DNA from: Planctomycetia bacterium
Lineage (GTDB): Bacteria > Planctomycetota > Phycisphaerae > Phycisphaerales > UBA1924
Direction of reading: 5' to 3'
Length of the DNA: 13,509 nucleotides
Assembly (NCBI GenBank): GCA_005776545.1
Contig: SXOY01000180.1
Span: 1 to 13,509 of the forward strand
Part shown: positions 1-7,509 of the stretch, piece after piece
Layout: each line of letters starts with the position of its first letter
Position numbering within the stretch: the stretch's first letter is position 1
Notes under the pieces: generated by a model
Database searches by the model: none
What the model saw: the letters and a program-made list of their open reading frames with translations, nothing else
Told to the model about the DNA's origin: nothing
Position numbers and translations under genes: made by a program

Positions 1-1
1 C

Positions 2-430
2 AATGTGTTCTCGATTACTTCAGTTGAAGTGCTTGGACCTGATGGCAGGCAAGTAGAGAAACTGAAGACCGGGCAGAACGCTCGAGTTCGATTCACGTAC
101 AAGACGCTTCGGGGCGGAGCAGACAAAGTGACCTTTGTCATGAGTCTCTATCGCCACGATATGTTCTATATCTGCGGCACAACCACGTTGATGGACAAGT
201 TGCCACCGTTTGTACCTGGCGCTGGAGGAACAGTCGAGATTGAATTGCCGAATCTCAAGCTTCTTGCGGGATCGTACGTGTTCCGCGTTGCGATCGATGA
301 TGATCGGGCGTTTGGGATCTATGTCGAACAGTTTACCAAGCCAATTCAGGTCGTTGATACGATGGAAGCTGTCGGACTGATTGATATTGAACGTCGATGG
401 ACGGTGAAGGCGGAGGGCGTACAAAGCTAA
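2..430 (+). CDS. wzt: Wzt-type O-antigen ABC transporter ATPase, C-terminal glycan-binding domain (5' partial)
   Basis: This reading frame is open at the left edge, so the gene enters from outside the window and only its last 142 residues are present. The visible part has no Walker or ABC signature motifs. It is a beta-rich domain with the pattern of Wzt C-terminal domains: an opening strand (VEVLGPDGRQVEKLKTGQ), a central 'SLYRHDMFYICGTTT' block, the 'LKLLAGSYVFRVAI' strand, and an ending 'GLIDIERRW'. In the known family this domain is fused to the cytoplasmic ATPase of an ABC exporter and binds the end of the finished O-antigen, often a methyl-type cap, before export. The methyltransferase gene starting 2 nt downstream fits that role. 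A GTG at position 5 is internal to the frame and is unlikely to be a true start. The domain call is confident; the missing ATPase half is inferred. Confidence 0.8.
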   Translation, partial: NVFSITSVEVLGPDGRQVEKLKTGQNARVRFTYKTLRGGADKVTFVMSLYRHDMFYICGTTTLMDKLPPFVPGAGGTVEIELPNLKLLAGSYVFRVAIDDDRAFGIYVEQFTKPIQVVDTMEAVGLIDIERRWTVKAEGVQS

Positions 431-432
431 TC

Positions 433-2319
433 ATGGAACGGATTGATCCCAAAACGGTATTGCCGCTGTTGAAAGCGGAACACACACATCGATATATGTG
501 GGCAGCGCGGGGCGTGCGCGGGCACGTGCTTGATGCCGCGTGCGGTGTTGGCTATGGCGCTCCGATTCTGATGAATACCCCGGGAGTGACAGCGTACACC
601 GGGCTTGACAATTCGCCGGATGCGCTTGCCTACGCAATGCGCGAGTATGCAGGAAAGCGAAGGACATTTGTTTGTGGAGATGTCTATCAACTGCCGTTTG
701 AAGATGCGAGTTTCGACAGCATTGTCTCGCTTGAGACGATCGAACATCTCGAACACCCTGAGCAGGCGATGGCGGAATTTGCGAGAGTTCTAAAACCAGA
801 TGGAGTATTACTTGGCTCGGTTCCGCAGAAGGAATTTGAAGACCTTTGCACCACGGCGTATGGCCCGAATGAGTTTCATAAGACACAGTTTGGCCGCGAG
901 AAGCTTGAGAGTCTTATCAAAGCAGGGTTCAGTGCATATTTGATCTGGAAAAGCTGGCTTTCGATCACCAGCGTTCTTGCGCCTATTGACTCGAAACATC
1001 AAGTGGCTGCGCTAGAGCCTCAAAGCGATTGGGGAAATCGACTTGGCTCCCTTCTTTTCGCTGCAACACGCGGCGATTCTTCTTTGCTTCCCGCAGCGCA
1101 GACCACAAGTCTTTTGCCAGCAGTTGAACTGGTGGATCATGAACGGGCGACGCTCACATGGCGTGACCGCGCAATCTCAAATCAGACCAAGATGATTGAT
1201 GAGCGAGACAGCGTGATCAAATCGATGGAATTGAGGTTTGAGAACAAGAATATCGAAAATGCTGCACAGGCCCGGTTGGTGAGTGATCGCGATCGGATTA
1301 TTCGCGAGACTGAGTTACGATTGGAAGCAAAGCGAGCTGAGAACATCGCCCAGGCTCGTCTGGTGGATGAACGAGATCGTGTCATACGCGACAACACCGC
1401 GACAATCGAAAGCAACTCACGGGAAATTGCAACGCAATCGAAGCTCCTCCAGGAACGAGACAGCCTGATCGCATCGCAAACTGGATTTATTGAGGAATGC
1501 AAAGCGACATTGCTTTCGACCAGCAATCTTGTTCGAGAGCGGGATGCCCAACTCGCTCAGAAAGGTGACGCCATTGCCGCGTTGACAATCGACCTGCAAG
1601 CGGCGAAGGCCGCGCAAGAATCTACATCACAGCAATGGACTGTGGTACACGCAGACCTTGCCAATGTCGTTGGACAATTAGCGACTGTGAGAGCACAACT
1701 TTCAGAGCTGCGAGAAGTCTATTCAAGAAGCGAATTGCAGGTGAAACGACTTGGCGATGAGCGCGATGCGGCCCATATTCAATTGACAGCGGTTTCAATA
1801 CGTCTGGCCGAGCATGAAGGTCTGGTCAAGGCGCAATCGGATTTGATTGTCAACCGAGCGACTTTTATCAGGCACCTTGAGACACTCATTGTCGATCGGG
1901 ACAAAGCGATCATCGAAATGACGAAGATGATTGATGAACGCACAGACCTGATTCGCAAGCAGGATCTGATTGTCGCAAGTCGCGACGCGACGATTCAATC
2001 GCAACTTCAGCTGATCGCCGAGCGAAATGCCCTCGTTGCTCAACAGGTTGCATCGATTTCCGCCCTCGAATCACGCATGGGAGACGCACATGCATTGATC
2101 ACTTCGCTGCAGTTGACCATCGCCGCGAAAACGCATGATGTCAGCATGCTTGAGCAACGAGTTCACTCTCTCGGCGGTTCACTGTCGATGGTGCGAAAGG
2201 AACTTCGGCATCACCTTTCTGATCTTCAGCGACCTGCATATTGCCTGCGCCAAGCCACACGGGCGTTGGTTGGCCTTGTGAGGTACGATCGAACTGACGG
2301 AAAGGAGGGACCAGTATGA
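433..2319 (+). CDS. SAM-dependent methyltransferase fused to a very long coiled coil (possible chain-end capping and length-control protein)
   Basis: The protein has 628 residues from the ATG at 433, which lies 2 nt after the previous stop. An ATG at 397 would add 12 unconvincing residues and overlap the upstream gene. Residues 30-200 are a class I methyltransferase of the Methyltransf_11 type. They show motif I DAACGVGYG (34-42), the acidic GLDNS (57-61), GDVYQLPF (82-89), and SLETIEHL (99-106) followed by the usual RVLKPDG strand. Residues 241-597 form a continuous heptad-periodic helix of 357 residues, and a short Arg-rich tail ends the protein. The coil holds five 28-residue and later 14-residue repeats, listed separately. 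In E. coli O9a, WbdD couples a methyltransferase/kinase to a coiled coil that sets chain length, and Wzt recognises the cap. The same logic is likely here, but I see no kinase domain. The substrate is unknown. The stop overlaps the next gene as ATGA. Confidence 0.85.
   Translation: MERIDPKTVLPLLKAEHTHRYMWAARGVRGHVLDAACGVGYGAPILMNTPGVTAYTGLDNSPDALAYAMREYAGKRRTFVCGDVYQLPFEDASFDSIVSLETIEHLEHPEQAMAEFARVLKPDGVLLGSVPQKEFEDLCTTAYGPNEFHKTQFGREKLESLIKAGFSAYLIWKSWLSITSVLAPIDSKHQVAALEPQSDWGNRLGSLLFAATRGDSSLLPAAQTTSLLPAVELVDHERATLTWRDRAISNQTKMIDERDSVIKSMELRFENKNIENAAQARLVSDRDRIIRETELRLEAKRAENIAQARLVDERDRVIRDNTATIESNSREIATQSKLLQERDSLIASQTGFIEECKATLLSTSNLVRERDAQLAQKGDAIAALTIDLQAAKAAQESTSQQWTVVHADLANVVGQLATVRAQLSELREVYSRSELQVKRLGDERDAAHIQLTAVSIRLAEHEGLVKAQSDLIVNRATFIRHLETLIVDRDKAIIEMTKMIDERTDLIRKQDLIVASRDATIQSQLQLIAERNALVAQQVASISALESRMGDAHALITSLQLTIAAKTHDVSMLEQRVHSLGGSLSMVRKELRHHLSDLQRPAYCLRQATRALVGLVRYDRTDGKEGPV
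1195..1614 (+). repeat. Five tandem 84-bp (28-residue) coiled-coil repeats within the methyltransferase gene
   Basis: The five units are 1195-1278, 1279-1362, 1363-1446, 1447-1530 and 1531-1614. Each encodes exactly 28 residues (four heptads) and opens with a variant of [IVL]-x-[DE]-R-D: IDERD, VSDRD, VDERD, LQERD, VRERD. Units 1 and 2 are closest, with 15 of 28 residues identical and a shared ending AQARL. The DNA copies are well diverged, so the expansion is old and the period has been kept by selection. Hydrophobic residues sit mainly at heptad positions 1 and 7, while the position between is often polar (R, N, Q, T). The bundle is therefore not a plain leucine zipper. Confidence 0.85.
1804..2223 (+). 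repeat. Ten consecutive 42-bp (14-residue) coiled-coil units in the same gene
   Basis: Starting at LAEHEGL (1804), the coil can be divided into ten 14-residue units, each beginning with L, I or V. Examples are IVDRDKAIIEMTKM (1888-1929), IDERTDLIRKQDLI (1930-1971) and IAERNALVAQQVAS (2014-2055). The register continues without a skip from the 28-residue repeats through 1615-1803. The block at 1894-1953 closely matches 1159-1218: both read RD[RK]AI, then TKMIDER, with near-identical DNA around aagatgattgatga. This points to internal duplication 735 bp (35 heptads) apart. Confidence 0.75.
2303..2309 (+). promoter_or_regulatory. Strong Shine-Dalgarno for the glycosyltransferase gene
   Basis: An AGGAGG-type site (aggaggg at 2303-2309) lies 6 nt before the ATG at 2316. 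It sits inside the end of the methyltransferase gene, and the start overlaps that gene's TGA. This is the clearest ribosome-binding site in the operon. It supports both the 2316 start and translational coupling. Confidence 0.8.
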
Positions 2320-4502
2320 AATCGTACGACATCGCATTTCTACTTGGATATCCCGAAATTTCCGGCGGCACGAATGTCATCATGGAGCATGCGCTGGGTC
2401 TGACTCGGCTCGGCCACAAGGTGTCCATTGTCACACAGGCGAAGTTTGACCCGCAACGGCTATCGTGGAAGCCGGAAGCGATGACACTTCCATTGCTCTG
2501 CCACGCCGATTGTCGCGATCGCGTGTTTGATGCGACAATTGCGACATGGTGGCGCAGTACGTACGACATTCCATTTGTACACGCTCGTCGCTACGCATAT
2601 TTTGTGCAGTCGATTGAGTCACGGTTCTTTCCCCCCGAACAGCCCGATATGAAAGCTCTCGCGGAGTATTCGTATCGAATGCCGCTTTCGGTGGTGACCG
2701 AAGCAACATGGATTCAGCGATATCTCGAAGGGCATTATGGTCGAAAAGCCAGCCTTGTGCTCAACGGGATAGATAAGAGCAACTTCTCAACCGAAGGCAC
2801 AACCGAAGCTGCCCGCCCCAAAGACGGCATGCGAGTGCTTGTGGAAGGACCGCTTGGCGTTGAGTTCAAACGCACAGATCTTGCAATCGACCTCTGCCGC
2901 CAGGCGGGCATGAATGATGTCTGGCTGTTGACATCGAGTGAATGCAGCGAATACGCCGGGGCATCTCGTGTGTTCTCGAAAGTTCCGATCAGTCGTGTCG
3001 GAGATATCTACCGCTCGTGCGATGTGCTGGTGAAACTATCGACGGTGGAAGGCATGTTTGGTCCGCCGCTGGAGATGTTCCACTGCGGCGGAACGGCCAT
3101 CACATCCGATGTCACCGGCCACGATGAGTACATGGTTCATGGTACCAATGGACTTGTCGTTCGCCGCGGACATGAGTCAGAGGTTGTCGATCACCTTCGC
3201 CGACTTCAAGCCGACAGAACGATGTTGAACTCGCTGAAAGCGGGCGCAATTGCCTCTGCCGGTCGCTGGCCCGATTGGCCTGCAAGCACGCTGGCATTTG
3301 CGAAGTATCTTGAGAATCTCATTGAATCACCCGGAGTTGACAAGCAAACTACCGAGGCAATGTTGGTCTCGCTTCGCGGAGCACTTCGACTCGCGGGTCC
3401 GTTGCATTCGTTGTTACGCCGCGAAATGTCGGGGAAAGAGGCCCTTCGAAGAGTGCAGCAGAAGGCCAAGGAGAAACTTGCCAACCGCCTCCCGGTGCTC
3501 AGACCTCTTTTGGCACCACAGGCAATCGAAGTTAAACCGGCCGCAAAACTGCCTGTTTCGCGGCTGCCCGACAAAGTTCAGGCAGCAGCTCTTGTTCGCA
3601 AGCAGACCTATCGCACAGCCTTTCTATTTCCCGCACGCGGGTTCCGCTGGCATGTTCCATCGAGCAATGACCGCCTCCAGCCATTGCTATTGCCACTTGA
3701 AGGCCCACCTGGTCGCCGCGAATTTCAAACGCTTGCGGCCTTTAAGCCTGATGTAACATTTGTACTCAATCCGGAACAGTTCGCACGCCGCGATATCGAG
3801 GCGTTACCGGGACTGGTGGTTGGACACACCTCTGCGCCGACTTCTAACAGTGAGCTTGAGCACTTGAGCGAACTGTTCCCAGCACACGATCGGCGCTGCG
3901 GGGTGCTTCATATTGACCAGCGAGAAGTGGGAACGCTTGCTTCGCGTTCGATTCGAACTCTCGGTTCGCTCCTGTTGCCGATTGATGATTCACAGTATCG
4001 AAACCTTGACACCTTTGAGCAATGGTCTAAGCGCCCAATTCCGCTCGCATTTGTCGGGCGCCCGCAACGGAACACCAGCGCAGCACTCGCAGATTTGGCG
4101 AACATTTCTGGATTTACTCGCATTGACCCAGAGCTTGACGACATCACTATTCGAGGGATGCTGGCGCAGACGCAGTGCGTGATTCACCTTCACGATCCAC
4201 AGCAGCCACCTTCGACCGCATCGCTGGCAATACGCGATATGGCGATGGGGTGTCTTGTGATCGCGCACCGTTTCCGCGTGGATTACAGCCTGATGGCGGG
4301 TGAACATTACATCTATTACAAGGACCTTGCAGATGCCACCAGCGTGGCGGCAACCACCGTGGAGATTCAGGATCATCAGGATGTTGTTCGCTCAGTAGGA
4401 CGGACACGTGCGCTCGAATTTTCCGCCTCAACGATTTTTCTTGATTTCCTCGAACGCCACCTTTGTTCTTCACACCCAGGCTTTGCGGAGGTCGGCCATT
4501 GA
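2316..4502 (+). CDS. Two-domain GT-B glycosyltransferase (GT4-like N-half, CgeB/Glyco_trans_1_2-like C-half)
   Basis: The protein has 728 residues and no signal peptide, so it is probably cytoplasmic, acting in glycan assembly. The N-terminal half (about 1-340) is a GT4-like retaining glycosyltransferase. It has the GG loop (SGGTN, 16-20) near the N-terminus, the interdomain LNGID (149-153), and an EX7E motif with E245 and E253 in VEGMFGPPLEM. A basic linker of about 80 residues follows. The second half (about 435-720) looks like a GT-B Rossmann domain of the CgeB or YkvP-like group, with FVGRP and a late 'DMAMGCLVIAHRF' block. There the usual glutamate of the nucleotide-sugar motif appears replaced by Arg640, so this half may be inactive or an acceptor/partner module. 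ATGA overlap with the upstream gene and a strong Shine-Dalgarno fix the start. The sugar donor cannot be told from sequence. Confidence 0.8.
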   Translation: MKSYDIAFLLGYPEISGGTNVIMEHALGLTRLGHKVSIVTQAKFDPQRLSWKPEAMTLPLLCHADCRDRVFDATIATWWRSTYDIPFVHARRYAYFVQSIESRFFPPEQPDMKALAEYSYRMPLSVVTEATWIQRYLEGHYGRKASLVLNGIDKSNFSTEGTTEAARPKDGMRVLVEGPLGVEFKRTDLAIDLCRQAGMNDVWLLTSSECSEYAGASRVFSKVPISRVGDIYRSCDVLVKLSTVEGMFGPPLEMFHCGGTAITSDVTGHDEYMVHGTNGLVVRRGHESEVVDHLRRLQADRTMLNSLKAGAIASAGRWPDWPASTLAFAKYLENLIESPGVDKQTTEAMLVSLRGALRLAGPLHSLLRREMSGKEALRRVQQKAKEKLANRLPVLRPLLAPQAIEVKPAAKLPVSRLPDKVQAAALVRKQTYRTAFLFPARGFRWHVPSSNDRLQPLLLPLEGPPGRREFQTLAAFKPDVTFVLNPEQFARRDIEALPGLVVGHTSAPTSNSELEHLSELFPAHDRRCGVLHIDQREVGTLASRSIRTLGSLLLPIDDSQYRNLDTFEQWSKRPIPLAFVGRPQRNTSAALADLANISGFTRIDPELDDITIRGMLAQTQCVIHLHDPQQPPSTASLAIRDMAMGCLVIAHRFRVDYSLMAGEHYIYYKDLADATSVAATTVEIQDHQDVVRSVGRTRALEFSASTIFLDFLERHLCSSHPGFAEVGH

Positions 4503-4504
4503 CG

Positions 4505-5365
4505 ATGATTGAGTCATCGCCACAGATCGACGCGCTCGTTCCAGAGCAACCACTTCCACGGGTGCGGGCTGCGCACGAAGTCGTTTCACACCGCGACTCG
4601 TTGCTTTCCATACTTGCCCGGCGGCTGAGTTTTTCGAAGTATCGAGCCTCGCCGCGCTATGCACGCGTACGAGCAATTCCGGGAAACCAGCATGCACCGG
4701 CTGTTCCGCTCCTGGTAGATACGTTGACGATGTACCTTGCGGATAGTCTCCCGACTTTTGCGGTTGCACGACTGGGTCCAGAAGGCATTGCACGCATTGC
4801 ACGAGGAACTGAATCGTTTGTCAAACGGGTGGGATGGATTGTTCGAACGGGTGTTACGCCGCTGCGTTGGGGAGTTCGCAAGCTCCGGACAGGTCGTGCA
4901 GAACGTGCAGCGCACCAGCATCGCAAACACGTCGAGTCGCTCTTCATGTCGGCAACGCCGGGGAGCCGCAATCTTGGAGTGATGTTTGATGGCCGCGTCC
5001 GACTTGAAGGGTTCAAGGCCGAGAGCACGCGGGCACAGCTCTGGCTTCGATGCGTCAAGCCAGTCCATGAGCAATGCCAGGTGTTTGTGCACCTGTATCC
5101 TGAAAATCGAGATCTGCTTCCACCAGAACGACGGATTCATGGATACCTGTGCAAAGACCACTATCCAGTCATCGAAGTGAAACACTGGCGGGACGATCGG
5201 TATTTCCGTGATGAAATCGTGCTGCGCGATGTTTCCCCTGGGTATTACAGGATTGAAGCCGGCCTGATCGACGTTGCGACATTCCGGAGATTCCCGCTTG
5301 ATGGTTCGTCCAAAACCTCCATTGATCTGGGATGGGTACGGATCGGCAGCGAGGTGGCATCATGA
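4505..5365 (+). CDS. Conserved-type polysaccharide-cluster protein with a C-terminal beta-sandwich-like domain
   Basis: The protein has 286 residues from the ATG at 4505, 2 nt after the upstream stop. A GGAGG at 4487-4491 lies 13 nt before it. An upstream TTG at 4463 would overlap the glycosyltransferase by 40 nt and is less likely. Residues 1-150 are basic and poorly patterned, perhaps helical (SILARRLSFSKYRASPRYAR). Residues 156-280 form a beta-rich domain with spaced motifs LWLRCVKPV, QVFVHLYPE, W-R-D-D-R-Y-F-R-D-E, and SPGYYRIEAGLID. This resembles the beta-sandwich often found at the C-terminus of GT39-type glycosyltransferases ('vFvHL', 'W..Ge...D', 'pG.Y.l..GlYd'). No membrane segment or catalytic motif is visible. 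An accessory or glycan-binding role is inference from context. Its end overlaps the next gene as ATGA. Confidence 0.65.
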   Translation: MIESSPQIDALVPEQPLPRVRAAHEVVSHRDSLLSILARRLSFSKYRASPRYARVRAIPGNQHAPAVPLLVDTLTMYLADSLPTFAVARLGPEGIARIARGTESFVKRVGWIVRTGVTPLRWGVRKLRTGRAERAAHQHRKHVESLFMSATPGSRNLGVMFDGRVRLEGFKAESTRAQLWLRCVKPVHEQCQVFVHLYPENRDLLPPERRIHGYLCKDHYPVIEVKHWRDDRYFRDEIVLRDVSPGYYRIEAGLIDVATFRRFPLDGSSKTSIDLGWVRIGSEVAS

Positions 5366-7509
5366 CTTCAGTACGATCAATTGGGTCTGATTTCGGGAAT
5401 CTCGCCGCAACCATCCAAAAACACGGCCGCGACCGCAGGCTCATAGGGTTCGATGTCTTTGACACACTGCTCAGGCGGAGGATCGAGCCTGAAACTGTGA
5501 AGGACCTGTCCGCGCGGCACTTAACGCGGCAATTGACCGGGCTGCTGGCTATTTCACCTTTACGAACATGGGGAATGCCGGATTGGAAATTGCTGCGGGA
5601 GAAACGCCGCGTACTTGAAATCGAGATGGGAGAAGAGACTGAGCGAGCCGGAGGTGACCACGAGTTTCGCCTTCGCGACATGGTGACTCGCTGGGTTTCT
5701 CAATGCGTGCCGCCGACAGTTCCGTTGCACCGAATCTCGGAAATATCCGCAGCAACCGTCGCACATGAAATCAAGATGGAGAGCTGCGCCACGCTTCCGA
5801 CGAGCCACATCGTCCTTGCGCTTGAGACAGCGCGCCTTTGTGCGAAACGACTTGTGTATGTGTCAGACAGCTACATGAGCGACGAGGACATTCGGTTCCT
5901 CCTGGGCCACAACGGACTTCTCGAGTTTTTTGATGATGGCTACGTCTCCAGCGAATACATGCTGACCAAACGATCGGGCAGGCTGTTCGACAAAGTGATT
6001 GCAGAGGAAAGTCTGGCTCCACGCGATTTCTTGTTCATTGGCGACAACCAATATTCTGATCGCGATTCTGCCGCTCGCGTCGGCATTCAATCAATTCTGG
6101 TTCGAGATACTGCAGAAAAGGCGCGTCGAACCCAATTGCAGCTGGTCGATCAGCTCTCACGAAACAACTCGTTCTGGGTTGCACGGCATCAGCGCGAAAT
6201 AGTCAAGGCCCTGCCAACGCGCCTGTTTGCAAATCCACGAGATGCATCTTCGCCCCACTATCACCTGGGCACGTTCCTTGCCCCGAGTTTCATGGCATTT
6301 ACGCTCCACATTCTTGAAGAAGCAAAGTCTCGCGGACTGAGGAAAGTCTTCTTTCTTTCACGCGAGGGTCTGACATTCATCAAGATGTATCGACGGATCG
6401 TGCGGGCGCTTGGGTGTAAAGACCAGGCACCTGAGGCTGAGTACCTTGTGGTGAGCAGGGCCTCGACTTTCCTTGCTTCCAATCAGACGTTTGACATTCA
6501 GGCTCTGGAGCGCATCTGGTGGCAATACCAGGGACAATCGCTCGCACGGATCTTGAAAAATTTTTCTTTGCCGGTTGAGGAGTTTGGACCCCTGGCAATC
6601 AGCGCCGGGGTTACGGATCTTGATGCGCCTATCAGCAATCTTCATGCATGTACACCACTGCGTGCTTTCTTTGAACTGCCCGAAACGCAGCGTCTGTTTG
6701 CACTCCATCGAGACAATGCGAGAGACTTGCTGACTCGCTATTTCACCACACGGGGCTGGTTTGCAAGTTCTGGAGATCCAGCAGGCACTGTTGGCGTGGT
6801 GGATATTGGCTGGAAAGGTTCTATTCAAAGCAATATCCACAAAGCGTTTGAAACTCGCTCGGATGCGCCGGCGATCTGCGGATTTTATTTCGGCCTCACG
6901 CGAGACTTGCAGGATGAGTCTGTCACAAATCAGCGAATCGGCTATATGGCCGATACCAAGAATGGAGATTGGTTGCAGGAGTGCATCTTCAAGAACGGCT
7001 CTGTTTTTGAAATGTTCTCAACTGCGATGCATGGCGGCGCAGCGGGTTATGTTGAACGCGCTAATGGCACGGTCAAGGCCACGATCAAACTTGAATCAAC
7101 CGAACGAGAGAATTTCAATTCCCACTTTGCCGATGTGAAACGCGGCATCGATGATTATGTTGATGAAATGATCGGCGTGCTCCCACTCCTTGATGCCGCT
7201 TCGGCAGACCTGCGGCCTGGATTGCTCGATCAATTACGCAGATACATCTTGTACCCGACACACGCAGAGGCGAAGGCCTTTTTGGAATACACGCACGTTG
7301 AGAATTTTGGTGTGTTTAAGGTCAGCGACTATGGATGGAAGGGGTCCTGGAAGAAGATCTTGCGGGGTTCACCCAAGGACCTTCCGCATCGCCTGCTCCA
7401 CGAGCTTCGGCAGCAACTCTGGCAGGAAGGAATCGTAAAACGGTCGCGTGTTCCCCTTGGAAACTTACTTTACGATCTCATAGAAACACGCCGCGCCAGC
7501 AAGTGGTAA
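5362..7509 (+). CDS. Large HAD-superfamily hydrolase-like protein of a polysaccharide cluster (COG5610 type)
   Basis: The protein has 715 residues. The ATG at 5362 overlaps the previous TGA and is preceded by GAGGTGG (5351-5357). An ATG at 5332 is possible but lacks this site. Residues 25-255 are a HAD domain with all four motifs: D31 and D34 in FDVFDTLL, S168 in VYVSDSYM, K203 in LTKRSG, and FIGDNQYSD with D228 and D233. Its catalytic aspartates are intact, so phosphatase or phosphotransferase activity is plausible. The C-terminal region (about 290-715) carries FFLSREGLTFIKMY and VGVVDIGWKGSIQ, typical of the long HAD proteins found in O-antigen and capsule loci. No transmembrane segment is evident. 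The substrate is unknown; a phosphorylated sugar or lipid-linked intermediate is a guess. It is the last gene of the operon. Confidence 0.8.
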   Translation: MTSVRSIGSDFGNLAATIQKHGRDRRLIGFDVFDTLLRRRIEPETVKDLSARHLTRQLTGLLAISPLRTWGMPDWKLLREKRRVLEIEMGEETERAGGDHEFRLRDMVTRWVSQCVPPTVPLHRISEISAATVAHEIKMESCATLPTSHIVLALETARLCAKRLVYVSDSYMSDEDIRFLLGHNGLLEFFDDGYVSSEYMLTKRSGRLFDKVIAEESLAPRDFLFIGDNQYSDRDSAARVGIQSILVRDTAEKARRTQLQLVDQLSRNNSFWVARHQREIVKALPTRLFANPRDASSPHYHLGTFLAPSFMAFTLHILEEAKSRGLRKVFFLSREGLTFIKMYRRIVRALGCKDQAPEAEYLVVSRASTFLASNQTFDIQALERIWWQYQGQSLARILKNFSLPVEEFGPLAISAGVTDLDAPISNLHACTPLRAFFELPETQRLFALHRDNARDLLTRYFTTRGWFASSGDPAGTVGVVDIGWKGSIQSNIHKAFETRSDAPAICGFYFGLTRDLQDESVTNQRIGYMADTKNGDWLQECIFKNGSVFEMFSTAMHGGAAGYVERANGTVKATIKLESTERENFNSHFADVKRGIDDYVDEMIGVLPLLDAASADLRPGLLDQLRRYILYPTHAEAKAFLEYTHVENFGVFKVSDYGWKGSWKKILRGSPKDLPHRLLHELRQQLWQEGIVKRSRVPLGNLLYDLIETRRASKW

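Noticed and set aside
397..432. ATG at 397 as the methyltransferase start
   Set aside because: The 12 added residues (MDGEGGGRTKLI) look like read-through of the upstream gene's end, and ATG 433 follows that gene's stop by 2 nt.
1195..2223. CRISPR or other DNA-level repeat array
   Set aside because: The repeats are diverged at DNA level, have no spacers, and keep an open frame with heptad periodicity; they are protein repeats.
4463..4504. TTG at 4463 as the start of the beta-sandwich protein
   Set aside because: It overlaps the glycosyltransferase by 40 nt with no ribosome site, whereas ATG 4505 has a nearby GGAGG.
5332..5361. ATG at 5332 as the HAD protein start
   Set aside because: It lies within the upstream gene without a clear Shine-Dalgarno. 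ATG 5362 has GAGGTGG and an ATGA junction like the one at 2316.
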